From NCBI RefSeq assembly GCF_013184985.2, contig NZ_CP063418.1, positions 2,542,001 to 2,606,000 on the forward strand: DNA of 64,000 nt, read 5' to 3'. The notes beneath the pieces are model-generated. The model ran no database searches. It was not told the origin of the DNA and saw only the letters and a program-made list of their open reading frames with translations. Of the stretch, positions 16,922-25,387 are shown one piece after another (position 1 is the stretch's first letter; each line of letters opens with the position of its first letter). A program made the translations under genes and the position numbers. This DNA comes from Actinomyces faecalis. Lineage in GTDB: Bacteria > Actinomycetota > Actinomycetes > Actinomycetales > Actinomycetaceae.

Positions 16922-19123
16922 ATGTCGCCCTCCTCCTCCCGTGGTCGCTCGCTCTCGCCAGCCCAGGTCATCTCGATGCTGCTGGTCTTCCTCCTGCTGT
17001 CCACAGCAGGAGGTATCGTGACGGCTGGATTCGCCGCTCCGCTGATCGGCGCCGCCTCCGCGGTGACGCGGGCCTCGCAGCAGCTCTTCGACGAGCTCCC
17101 CTCGGACTTCAACGTCCTGGAGCCCAGTCAGGTCTCGGTCATCAAGGCCGCGGACGGGACCGACCTGGCCCAGTTCTACGCCGAGAACCGCATCGTCGTC
17201 TCGCTGGACCAGATCTCGACGAACATGCAGAACGCGATCGTCGCCGTCGAGGACCAGCGCTTCTACCAGCACAAGGGCGTCGACCCCACCGGCATCGTGC
17301 GGGCCTTCGTCTCCAACGCCTCGGGCGGCTCGCAGGGCGCCTCCACCCTGACCCAGCAGTACGTGCGCAACGTCCTGATCGAGGCCGGCCTCCAGAAGGA
17401 CGACGCCGCTGCCATCCGGGCCGCTACCGAGACGACCTACGCCCGCAAGCTCCGCGAGCTCAAGTACGCCCTGACCCTGGAGCAGAAGCACTCCAAGCAG
17501 CAGATCCTGGAGGGCTACCTCAACATCGCCGCCTTCGGTCCCTCGACCTACGGTGTCGAGGCCAGCTCGCGGCACTTCTTCTCCCACTCAGCGGCCGACC
17601 TGTCCGTCCCCGAGGCGGCGCTGCTGGCAGGCCTGACCAACGCCCCGGGCCTGTACGACCCGCTCACGAACCCGGACAAGGCCAAGAGCCGCATGGACTG
17701 GGTGCTGAAGAAGATGTACGAGGAGGAGTTCATCAGCAAGGAGGACTACGACCAGGCCGTCCAGGTCCAGGTCGCAGACCTCCTCCACGTCAGCAACAGC
17801 GTCGGCGGCTGTGCTGCTGCCGGGCCCGCGGCCTACTTCTGTGAGTACGCCGTCTCCGAGATCGAGAACTCCGACCTGTACGGCAAGGACGCGGCCTCGC
17901 GCCGCCAGCTGCTGCTGCGCGGCGGCCTGACGATCACCACGACGATGGACCCGGCCAAGCAGGCCGCTGCCGACGCTGCCGTCCAGGCCTACGTCCCCAC
18001 CGGTGACCCGTCCAACGTCAAGGCCGCCTTGGTCTCGGTGGAGCCCGGAACCGGCCGGTTGCTGGCGATCGCTCAGAACACGAACTACGGCGACGCCACG
18101 CCCGAGGACCCCACGGCCACCCAGATCTCACTGGGCGTGGACGCCAACCACGGCGGGGTCGAGAACGCGAAGGGAACCTCCGGCTTCCAGCCAGGATCGA
18201 CCTTCAAGGGGTTCGTCCTGGCTGAGTGGTACCAGCAGGGACGCTCCGGCTACGAGTCCTTCAACACCTCCCCCACCACCTTCCCCGCCTCAACCTGGAC
18301 CATCTCCTGCAACCCGGGCGCCGCCTCCCCCTGGCCGGTCGGTAACGCCTCCCCCTCAGAGGGCGGGACGCACAACGTCATCGACTCCACCAGGATGTCG
18401 ATCAACGTGGGGTTCGCCAGGATGACGGCAGCCATGGACATCTGCTCCATCACGGACCTGGCGGCGAAGATGGGCGTGACGACCAACGCCGGCGAGCCGC
18501 TCCAGCCGACGCCCTCGATCGCCCTCGGCTCCCAGGAGGTCACCGCCCTCCAGATGGCCAACGCCTACGCCACGTTCGCCGCCCACGGCGTCTACTGCAA
18601 GCCGATCGCCATCGACAAGATCCACGACTCCGACGGTACGGAGATGAAGGTGCCCTCAGCCTCCTGCAGCCAGGTCATGACCGCCGAGGCGGCGGACCAG
18701 GTCAGCGTCACCCTCCAGACCGTCCTCACCCCCTCCGGCACAGGACGAGGCGCCATCCTCTCCGGTGGCCGACCCGCTGCCGGCAAGACAGGGACGACCG
18801 ACTACATGGACAACGCCTGGTTCGTCGGCTACACCCCGAGCCTGTCCGCAGCGGTGTGGCTCGGCCACTCCGACGGGTACCGTGCCATGAACCGCCAGGT
18901 CATCGGCGGGCGCTACTACGCCACGATGTACGGCTCGGACGCCCCGGCGCCGCTGTGGAAGACCTACATGGACGCCGCTCTGGCCGGCACTCCTGCTGAG
19001 CAGTTCAACCAGGTCAGCCTCGGCGTTCGCCCAGGCCCACAGCCCAAGGAGATCGAGGAGTCTGAGACCACCCAGGAGGCCCCGGCTGCCGAGGAGGAGT
19101 ACGACGAGGAGAAGGATGAGTAG
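16922..19123 (+). CDS. Class A penicillin-binding protein (PonA2-like)
   Basis: 733-residue bifunctional peptidoglycan synthase. One N-terminal membrane anchor (about residues 14-37) is followed by a GT51 glycosyltransferase domain with EDQRFYQHKGVDP (about 101-113) and GASTLTQQYVRN. The transpeptidase has S-T-F-K (in GSTFKGFVLAEW), S-I-N and GKTGTTDYMDNAWFVGY. A short acidic Glu-rich tail ends the protein. The ATG at 16922 lies 7 nt after TACCCT (leaderless pattern); an in-frame start at 16877 is less likely. The stop overlaps the next gene. Confidence 0.93.
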   Translation: MSPSSSRGRSLSPAQVISMLLVFLLLSTAGGIVTAGFAAPLIGAASAVTRASQQLFDELPSDFNVLEPSQVSVIKAADGTDLAQFYAENRIVVSLDQISTNMQNAIVAVEDQRFYQHKGVDPTGIVRAFVSNASGGSQGASTLTQQYVRNVLIEAGLQKDDAAAIRAATETTYARKLRELKYALTLEQKHSKQQILEGYLNIAAFGPSTYGVEASSRHFFSHSAADLSVPEAALLAGLTNAPGLYDPLTNPDKAKSRMDWVLKKMYEEEFISKEDYDQAVQVQVADLLHVSNSVGGCAAAGPAAYFCEYAVSEIENSDLYGKDAASRRQLLLRGGLTITTTMDPAKQAAADAAVQAYVPTGDPSNVKAALVSVEPGTGRLLAIAQNTNYGDATPEDPTATQISLGVDANHGGVENAKGTSGFQPGSTFKGFVLAEWYQQGRSGYESFNTSPTTFPASTWTISCNPGAASPWPVGNASPSEGGTHNVIDSTRMSINVGFARMTAAMDICSITDLAAKMGVTTNAGEPLQPTPSIALGSQEVTALQMANAYATFAAHGVYCKPIAIDKIHDSDGTEMKVPSASCSQVMTAEAADQVSVTLQTVLTPSGTGRGAILSGGRPAAGKTGTTDYMDNAWFVGYTPSLSAAVWLGHSDGYRAMNRQVIGGRYYATMYGSDAPAPLWKTYMDAALAGTPAEQFNQVSLGVRPGPQPKEIEESETTQEAPAAEEEYDEEKDE

Positions 19124-20180
19124 GCGCATGGGTGCCGCCCGCACGGCCGGCCACGTCCTTGGCCTCGGTACTGCTGCCGGCCTCGGCCTGCTCGGCTACG
19201 CGCTGCTTGAGGCGCGGATGCCGGTGCTGCGACGTCGGAGCGTCCCGGTCCTGGCACCCGGCCAGCAGCCGGTCACGGTCCTCCACCTGTCCGACCTGCA
19301 CCTGACCGACCGCACCCAGGCACGTGTGGACTGGGTACGAGGGCTGGCTGACCTGCACCCCGACGTCGTCGTCAACACCGGGGACAACCTCTCCTTCGCC
19401 AGCGGGCTGCTGCCGCTCGGCCAGGCGCTGGAGCCCTTCCTCGGCCTGCCCGGCGCCTTCGTCATGGGGGACCACGACTACCGCTCCACCGTCTTCCGGC
19501 TCCCCACCCGCTACCTGCGCCCGGACCCGCGCAGCGCCGACTCCCCCGAGGACGCCAACGACGTCGAGGCCCTGCCCTGGCGGGCGGTCCGCGACCTCCA
19601 GTCCTCCGGCGGGTGGGTAGACCTCGGCAACACGCGCGGGACCCTGGAGGTGCACGGCCGGAGCATCGAGCTGGTCGGCGTGGACGACCCGCACGCCGAC
19701 CGGGACGTCTACCCCGAGCCCGCCGGCCCTCACGACGACGGCGCCACGCCCGTCCTGGACCGAGAGGGCCGTCCGCTGCGGCTGGGCCTGACGCACGCCC
19801 CCTACCGCCGGATCCTCGACTCCATGAGCCGCGACGACGTCGACCTGGCCCTGGCCGGGCACACTCACGGCGGCCAGCTCTGCGTGCCTGGCTACGGGGC
19901 GCTCGTGACCAACTGCGACCTGGATCCCGCTCGTGCCTCAGGGCTGTCGCGCTATCCCGGGGCGCTGGAGGACCCTGCCGCAGTCGACCACATGTTCCTG
20001 CACGTCTCCGCCGGCCTGGGCACCAGCCCCTACACGCCGGTGCGCGTGGCCTGCAGGCCTGAGGCGACGCTCCTCACCCTCGTCCCCCCCAGCCTGAGAA
20101 CGACGGTGGTCGCCCCAGCCCACCAGGCCGCACCGGTGCTCGGGTGCGTGACAGGCCGCCGTCGACCGGCTTCAGGGTGA
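19116..20180 (+). CDS. Membrane-anchored metallophosphoesterase
   Basis: 354-residue calcineurin-like phosphoesterase. The dinuclear metal site motifs are visible: SDLHL (about 57-61), NTGDN (about 87-91), MGDHDY in place of GNHD, and LAGHTHGGQ. One N-terminal hydrophobic helix (about 8-28) anchors it. Homologues directly follow ponA2 in Actinobacteria (Rv3683). The start ATGAGTAG overlaps the PBP stop by 8 bp, so the pair is probably co-translated. Substrate unknown. Confidence 0.9.
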   Translation: MSRRMGAARTAGHVLGLGTAAGLGLLGYALLEARMPVLRRRSVPVLAPGQQPVTVLHLSDLHLTDRTQARVDWVRGLADLHPDVVVNTGDNLSFASGLLPLGQALEPFLGLPGAFVMGDHDYRSTVFRLPTRYLRPDPRSADSPEDANDVEALPWRAVRDLQSSGGWVDLGNTRGTLEVHGRSIELVGVDDPHADRDVYPEPAGPHDDGATPVLDREGRPLRLGLTHAPYRRILDSMSRDDVDLALAGHTHGGQLCVPGYGALVTNCDLDPARASGLSRYPGALEDPAAVDHMFLHVSAGLGTSPYTPVRVACRPEATLLTLVPPSLRTTVVAPAHQAAPVLGCVTGRRRPASG

Positions 20181-20243
20181 CTCACCCCTCAGTGCCTAGA
20201 TTTCCCATGCTGGCACCGGGGTCGATATAGTTTCCGCTGCACA

Positions 20244-20317
<74 letters not shown>

Positions 20318-20422
20318 CGGAAAGCCCGGAATCTCAGACCATGAGGTTCCGGGCTCGACCTTTCTCCGCGTCTGGCAGCCGGAGCGCGTACCGGCGGCGG
20401 CTGCCGTTAGGCTTGCTGACCG

Positions 20423-22003
20423 ATGAGCACGAAGCAGACACCCCGGGGCTCCTTGGCACGGCGCCTGTGGACCTCACCGGAGATCACCCTCACCCTTGGT
20501 TCCGCGGTCCTGTTCGCCGTGTGGACCTGGCTCACCCTCGCCGGCCACCTAGGGTGGCTCGACCGGCTCCTGCGCCCTCCCTTCCTGCCCCCGCGCTCCC
20601 TCGCCGGCCAGGTCTCTGAGGCGTTCTCCCTGCTGACGCACCCCTTCTTCAGCGTCATCATGATCACTGGCGTCGCGGTCTTCTCCTACAAGGCCCGCAT
20701 GCGCCGCCTGGCTCTAGCGATGGCCGTGGCCGCTGCCGGGCTCCCGGCCCAGGTGGTCCTGGCCTTCGTCATCGACCGGCCTCGCCCCCTGACCGCCTTC
20801 TCCGACTCCATCTCCCACTTCGGCGGCGCCTACCCAGCCAGCCACGTCACCACGATGACGATCCTGGCCTGGGTACTGGTCACCCTCACACGCGCCCACC
20901 GACGCTCCACCTCGATCGTGGCACGGTGGGCCGCCGTCGGCGTCGCCGTCGTCGCCCTGACCGCGGTGTCCCAGTGGACCATGGCCCTCATCCACGTCTC
21001 TGACGCCGTCGGTGGGGTCCTGCTGGGCGTGGCCGTGGCCAACCTGGCGCTGACGGTCGGAGGGCTGAGCACCATCCTCTCCGGCTGGGCCCACCTGGGC
21101 CTGCCCAAGGGCAGCGTGGACAAGCGCGCCGCCGTCATCCTCAACCCCACGAAGTTCGACGACCTGTCCCTGCTGCGCCGCCGCGTCGAGGCCGAGGTGC
21201 TGGCTGCCGGCTGGCACCCCACCACCTGGCTGGAGACCACTGCGGAGGACCCGGGCCACGAGGCTGCACACCGCGCGCTGGAGGCTGGGGTGGACCTTGT
21301 TATGGTGGCCGGCGGGGACGGCACCGTCCGCGCCGTGTCCTCCGAGCTCGCCGGCACGGGCACCCCCATGGCGCTGCTTCCCTCAGGCACCGGCAACCTG
21401 CTGGCCCGTAACCTCGGCGTCCCCCTGGACACCGACGCCGCCCTGCGCCTGGCCCTCAACGGCAGGACCGAGGCGATCGACGTCGTCCACGCCGTCAGCG
21501 ACGCCGGGGAGGAGCGCTTCGTCGTCATGGCCGGCATGGGACTGGACGCCCAGATCATGGAGGACACGAACGACGACCTCAAGAAGGTCATACGCTCGGG
21601 CGCCTACGCCGTCGCCGCCGTGCAGAACGCCGTCCCGGACCCCTTCACCATCACCGTCACTATCGACGACGCCGAGCCGGTCGAGCACCAGGCCGTGATG
21701 GCGCTGCTGGGCAACGTCGGCACGATCACCGGCGGCATGACGCTATTCCCGGACGCCTCCCCCACCGACTCCCAGGTCGACCTGCTCATCGCCAGCCCGG
21801 ACAAGGTCACCGACTGGGCCAAGCTCGGGGCCCAGGTCCTCACGGGCCGGGACATGTCCGGCTTCCCCGTCACCAGCGGTCACCGCGTCCTCATCGAGGC
21901 CGAGCGAGAGATCCCCTTCGAGCTGGACGGGGACACGGCCGGGAGCACGCGCCGGCTGGAGGTGCAGGTCGAGGAGGGTGCCCTCCACGTCGTCGTCCCC
22001 TGA
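20423..22003 (+). CDS. PAP2 phosphatase-diacylglycerol kinase fusion
   Basis: 526-residue bifunctional lipid enzyme. The N-terminal half has about six membrane helices and PAP2 motifs DRPRP (about 117-121), PASH in place of PSGH (about 137-140) and a C-terminal His-Asp pair in ALIHVSDAVGG. The C-terminal half (from about 235) is a soluble lipid-kinase domain: GGDGT (about 297-301), LPSGTGN, and AGMGLDAQIM. Such fusions occur in Actinobacteria; the two activities would act in opposite directions on lipid phosphates on opposite membrane faces. Substrates unknown. It is separated from tRNA-Pro by about 105 bp. Confidence 0.9.
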   Translation: MSTKQTPRGSLARRLWTSPEITLTLGSAVLFAVWTWLTLAGHLGWLDRLLRPPFLPPRSLAGQVSEAFSLLTHPFFSVIMITGVAVFSYKARMRRLALAMAVAAAGLPAQVVLAFVIDRPRPLTAFSDSISHFGGAYPASHVTTMTILAWVLVTLTRAHRRSTSIVARWAAVGVAVVALTAVSQWTMALIHVSDAVGGVLLGVAVANLALTVGGLSTILSGWAHLGLPKGSVDKRAAVILNPTKFDDLSLLRRRVEAEVLAAGWHPTTWLETTAEDPGHEAAHRALEAGVDLVMVAGGDGTVRAVSSELAGTGTPMALLPSGTGNLLARNLGVPLDTDAALRLALNGRTEAIDVVHAVSDAGEERFVVMAGMGLDAQIMEDTNDDLKKVIRSGAYAVAAVQNAVPDPFTITVTIDDAEPVEHQAVMALLGNVGTITGGMTLFPDASPTDSQVDLLIASPDKVTDWAKLGAQVLTGRDMSGFPVTSGHRVLIEAEREIPFELDGDTAGSTRRLEVQVEEGALHVVVP

Positions 22004-22126
22004 CGGGCCACGTCGGGCAGGCAGGGAACCAGGCCGGAGCGCCCACGACCTCCCGTCTGCTCGGCGACCAAGGACCTACACTGACCTGGCCGCTGTACGA
22101 CCTTCTCCCTGCAGGAGCCGCACCCG

Positions 22127-23575
22127 ATGACCAGCCTGGCCACGACACTGCGTTCAAGCGCCACCATCGCCCTGGGGCGGGGAGCGCGCCTGGCTGCGCG
22201 CCTGCGCGGCGGGGGCTCGGGCGGCACGGCGCTGCCGGGCCTGGTCGTCGAGAGGACGGATCCCGCGTTCCTCGGACGCGTGCTGGGCCAGCTGCCGCAC
22301 GGCGTCGTCGTGGTCTCAGGGACCAACGGCAAGACGACGACGACGAAGATGGTCGTCCAGCTCCTCCGGTCCCAGGGGCTCAAGGTCCTGACCAACAGGA
22401 CCGGCTCGAACTTCATCCGTGGCGTGCTCGCCTCCCTGCTCACCGAGGTCGACTGGCGCGGGCGCGTGGACGCCGACATCGCGGTCCTGGAGCTGGACGA
22501 GGCCCATGCCGTGCGCTTCGTCCAGCACGTGCGTCCCAAGGCCACGCTCCTGCTCAACGTCATGCGCGACCAGCTCGACCGCTTCGGCGAGGTCGACTAC
22601 ACCGCCTCCCTCCTGCACCAGGTTGCCCAGGCGACCACCGGCGTCGTCGTAGTCAACGCCGACGACCCGCGTCTGGTCGCGCCCCGTTTCCTGGGCACGC
22701 TGTCGGCCCGCACCGCGACGTTCGGCGTCGGCCCCGCCCTGCGCTCGGTCTTCCTGTCCGACGACGAGCTCCACACCGCGCGCACGACCCCGCCGACCAG
22801 CCCCGGCCCCGCTCACCAGGACGCTCCAGCCGGCGAGGGCAGTGACACCCGAGTCCTGCGCGCCGACGACCAGGCGCCCACCGCGCACTCGGGTGAGCCC
22901 GGCCCGCAGGCGGCGGCCCTGTCACGTCCCACCGTCCTGCTGGAGGAGCTGCACGGGCAGGAGGTCACGCTCCAGGTGCGCGGCGTCCAGCGCCGCACCG
23001 CCATGACGATCCCTGGCGTGCACAACCAGCTCAACGCCTGCGCCGCCCTGGCCCTGGCCCTGGAGGTACTGGGACCGAAGGCGGACGTCACCTCACTCCT
23101 CGACGAGCTCAGCCGGGTCGAGCCCGCATTCGGGCGCGGCGAGGTGGTGGAGCTCGACGGACGCGAGGTCGAGCTGTCCCTGGTGAAGAACCCCGCAGGC
23201 TTCCGTATGGCGCTGCTCACTGCTGCGCAGGCCGAGGAGGAGACAGGGCCCGAGGTGCTCATGGTCGCGATCAACGACGAGTACGCCGACGGCAGGGACA
23301 TGTCCTGGCTGTGGGACGTCGAGCTCGCCAGCCTGCGCGAGGAGGGGGTTGCCGTCGTCACCGGGGTACGAGCCTGGGACATGGCGCTGCGGCTGCGCTA
23401 TGACGAGGTACCTGTGGGCGCCGTCGAGCCGGACCTGGCCAAGGCGCTGGAGGTCCTGCGCGCCGCCTCTGGCCGCGAGGGCCGACGCATGCGGATCTTT
23501 ACCAGCTACACCGCGATGCTGGCCCTGCGCCACCACCTGGGCGAGCTGACCGAGGTCGAGGAGGTCATGAAGTGA
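22127..23575 (+). CDS. murT: Lipid II isoglutaminyl synthase, MurT subunit
   Basis: 482-residue Mur-ligase-family subunit that, with GatD, amidates D-Glu of lipid II to isoglutamine. The P-loop VSGTNGKTTTTKM is at about 63-75, LNVMRDQLDRFGE at about 142-154, and the C-terminal DUF1727 domain includes KNPAGFRMAL and NDEYADGRDMSWLWD with the catalytic Asp. The zinc-ribbon insertion with four cysteines seen in many MurTs is replaced by a Cys-free Pro/Ala/Gly-rich stretch (about residues 220-265). GatD follows with a 4-bp overlap. Confidence 0.93.
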   Translation: MTSLATTLRSSATIALGRGARLAARLRGGGSGGTALPGLVVERTDPAFLGRVLGQLPHGVVVVSGTNGKTTTTKMVVQLLRSQGLKVLTNRTGSNFIRGVLASLLTEVDWRGRVDADIAVLELDEAHAVRFVQHVRPKATLLLNVMRDQLDRFGEVDYTASLLHQVAQATTGVVVVNADDPRLVAPRFLGTLSARTATFGVGPALRSVFLSDDELHTARTTPPTSPGPAHQDAPAGEGSDTRVLRADDQAPTAHSGEPGPQAAALSRPTVLLEELHGQEVTLQVRGVQRRTAMTIPGVHNQLNACAALALALEVLGPKADVTSLLDELSRVEPAFGRGEVVELDGREVELSLVKNPAGFRMALLTAAQAEEETGPEVLMVAINDEYADGRDMSWLWDVELASLREEGVAVVTGVRAWDMALRLRYDEVPVGAVEPDLAKALEVLRAASGREGRRMRIFTSYTAMLALRHHLGELTEVEEVMK

Positions 23576-24342
23576 CGCCCCCTGTCACCTACCGTCACAC
23601 TACCGACGGCGCCGCGCGCGGACGCGTCCGACTGCTCCAGCTCTACCCCCGCGACATGAACATCTACGGGGACTGGGGCAACACCCTCGTGCTCGCCCGC
23701 CGCGCACAGTGGCAGGGCTACGACGTCGAGCTGCTGACCTACGACCCGGGTGACGACCTGCCCTCCGACGTCCACCTCGTCGTCGGCGGGGGTGGGCAGG
23801 ACTCGGGCCAGCTGCGGATCAAGGACGACCTGGCCCACCGCGCCGCCGACCTGCGCGCGTGGGCCGCTGACGGCGTCCCGATGCTCGTCATCTGCGGTCT
23901 CTACCAGCTCTTCGGGCACCGCTTCATCACCTCCTCAGGCGCCGAGGTCCCCGGGGTGTCCGTGCTCGACGCGCAGACCGTCGCCGGCCCAAGGCGGCTG
24001 ATCGGCAACATCACGCTGGACACCGAGGACCTGGGGCCGGTGGTCGGCTACGAGAACCACTCCGGGCTGACCACCCTGGGGCCACAGGCCCGCCCCTTCG
24101 GCACCGTGCGCAGCGGGGACGGCAACAACGGCTCTGACGGCACCGAGGGAGGGCGCGTCCACCACGTCATCGGGACCTACCTGCACGGCTCGCTGCTGCC
24201 CAAGAACCCGGCCGTCGCTGACTGGCTGCTGGCGCGCGCGGTCGAGCACGCCGGCGGCACCTGGCAGCCCGAGCCCCTCAACGACCCGGTCGAGGCGTGG
24301 GCGGCGCAGGCCCGCAAGGTCGCTGCGTCCCGGCCACGCTGA
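23572..24342 (+). CDS. gatD: Lipid II isoglutaminyl synthase, GatD glutaminase subunit
   Basis: 256-residue CobB/CobQ-like amidotransferase that supplies ammonia from glutamine to MurT. The nucleophile is in MLVICGLYQLFG (Cys at about 108) and the catalytic His in GTYLHGSLLPKNP. YPRDMNIYGDWGN near the N-terminus is a GatD signature. The GTG start at 23572 overlaps the murT stop (GTGA). Together they are the counterpart of Rv3712-Rv3713. Confidence 0.93.
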   Translation: MTPPVTYRHTTDGAARGRVRLLQLYPRDMNIYGDWGNTLVLARRAQWQGYDVELLTYDPGDDLPSDVHLVVGGGGQDSGQLRIKDDLAHRAADLRAWAADGVPMLVICGLYQLFGHRFITSSGAEVPGVSVLDAQTVAGPRRLIGNITLDTEDLGPVVGYENHSGLTTLGPQARPFGTVRSGDGNNGSDGTEGGRVHHVIGTYLHGSLLPKNPAVADWLLARAVEHAGGTWQPEPLNDPVEAWAAQARKVAASRPR

Positions 24343-24497
24343 GGCTGCCCCCTTCTCTGCGCTCGCTACCCCTTCGTGCTGCCAGCCACCCCAAGGTGAC
24401 CACCGCACCCGGTGGGAGCGCTGCATGGGGTAGCGAAGGCGGTACAGGGATAGCAGCCGGTCCCAAGGGACAGCGACGAACGCGAAAGGATAGCGCC

Positions 24498-24992
24498 ATG
24501 CCGACACCAGACTTCATCCTGTCCCTGCGAGCCAAGATCGGGCACGACCAGCTGTGGCTGCCCGGCGTGAGCGTCGTCGTCACAGACCCTGAGGGGCGGG
24601 TCCTCCTCGGCCGGCGCTCGGACAGCGGGCGCTGGGCCGTGGTCTCTGGCGTCCCCGAGCCCGGTGAGCAGCCAGCCGCGGCCGCGCTGCGCGAGTGCGA
24701 GGAGGAGACCGGCGTCGCCCCTGAGATCCTCGGGGTCACCGCCGTCGAGGCGGAGGAGCCGATCGAGTTCCCCAACGGGGACCGTTGCGTATTCATGTCG
24801 ATCGACTTCGTGGCCCGCACGGACACCGCCGGCGCGGCACGGGCCCGTGTCGGTGACGAGGAGTCGACGGCGGTGGGCTGGTTCTCCCCTGACGCGCTGC
24901 CCGAGCCTGTCCCCCGCTCCACCCGCCGCAGGATCGAGGCTGCCCGGGCCTGGCTCGACCAGCCTGGCAGCGGGGCACGCTTCCGGCTCTAG
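24498..24992 (+). CDS. Nudix hydrolase
   Basis: 164-residue pyrophosphohydrolase. The Nudix box G-x5-E-x7-REx-EE-x-G is complete: it begins GVPEPGEQP (about 53) and ends LRECEEETG. Substrate undetermined; GRWAVVSG before the box resembles ADP-ribose/NTP-type members. The ATG at 24498 follows AAAGGATAG. The leader contains a 10-bp inverted repeat (24363-24372 with 24427-24436). Confidence 0.9.
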   Translation: MPTPDFILSLRAKIGHDQLWLPGVSVVVTDPEGRVLLGRRSDSGRWAVVSGVPEPGEQPAAAALRECEEETGVAPEILGVTAVEAEEPIEFPNGDRCVFMSIDFVARTDTAGAARARVGDEESTAVGWFSPDALPEPVPRSTRRRIEAARAWLDQPGSGARFRL

Positions 24993-25062
24993 GACGAGCG
25001 CCCCGGGCGTGAGTCCTCTCTCACCTTGCCTGACAAGGACTCTCGACCTGTCACCATGAGTG

Positions 25063-25081
25063 TTATAAGGCTAGCCTAATC
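25063..25081. promoter_or_regulatory. Candidate iron box (DtxR/IdeR-type) upstream of feoA
   Basis: TTATAAGGCTAGCCTAATC contains a perfect AGGCTAGCCT palindrome (25068-25077) and a CCTAA end, as in DtxR/IdeR/DmdR operators. It overlaps a TATAAG that could serve as the -10, 50-65 bp before feoA. Binding would repress feoAB when iron is plentiful. The match to the left half of the 19-bp consensus is imperfect. Confidence 0.6.
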
Positions 25082-25129
25082 TTCTGTCACGGGACGACCA
25101 TGTCCCGTGCCCCAACAGAAGGACCCCAG

Positions 25130-25387
25130 ATGAGCACCGCCGTCGTGGAGCAGACCCCCCTGTCGCTGCTTCGACGTGGCCAGCGCGGCCGCGTCACCAC
25201 CGTCACCGAGGAGCGAGGCACCCAGCTCGCCCGACGACTGGTCGACCTCGGACTGGAGCCCGGACGTGAGGTGCTCGTGGGCCGCAGGGCTCCGCTGGGA
25301 GACCCCACCACCTACACGGTGGCCGACTACTCCCTCAGCCTGCGCCGTCATGACGCCGCCCTGGTCATGGTGGAGGTCCTGGCATGA
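25130..25387 (+). CDS. feoA: Ferrous iron transport protein FeoA
   Basis: 85-residue SH3-like cytoplasmic protein that assists FeoB. RRLVDLGLEPGREVLV (about 40-55) and the closing AALVMVEVLA match the family. The ATG at 25130 has AGAAGGACC upstream; an earlier in-frame ATG at 25100 lacks support. It overlaps feoB by 4 bp (ATGA). Confidence 0.92.
   Translation: MSTAVVEQTPLSLLRRGQRGRVTTVTEERGTQLARRLVDLGLEPGREVLVGRRAPLGDPTTYTVADYSLSLRRHDAALVMVEVLA

Noticed and set aside
24363-24436. 10-bp inverted repeat upstream of the Nudix gene as a riboswitch
   Set aside because: The arms are exact but 54 nt apart and nothing else resembles a known riboswitch; left as a note only.
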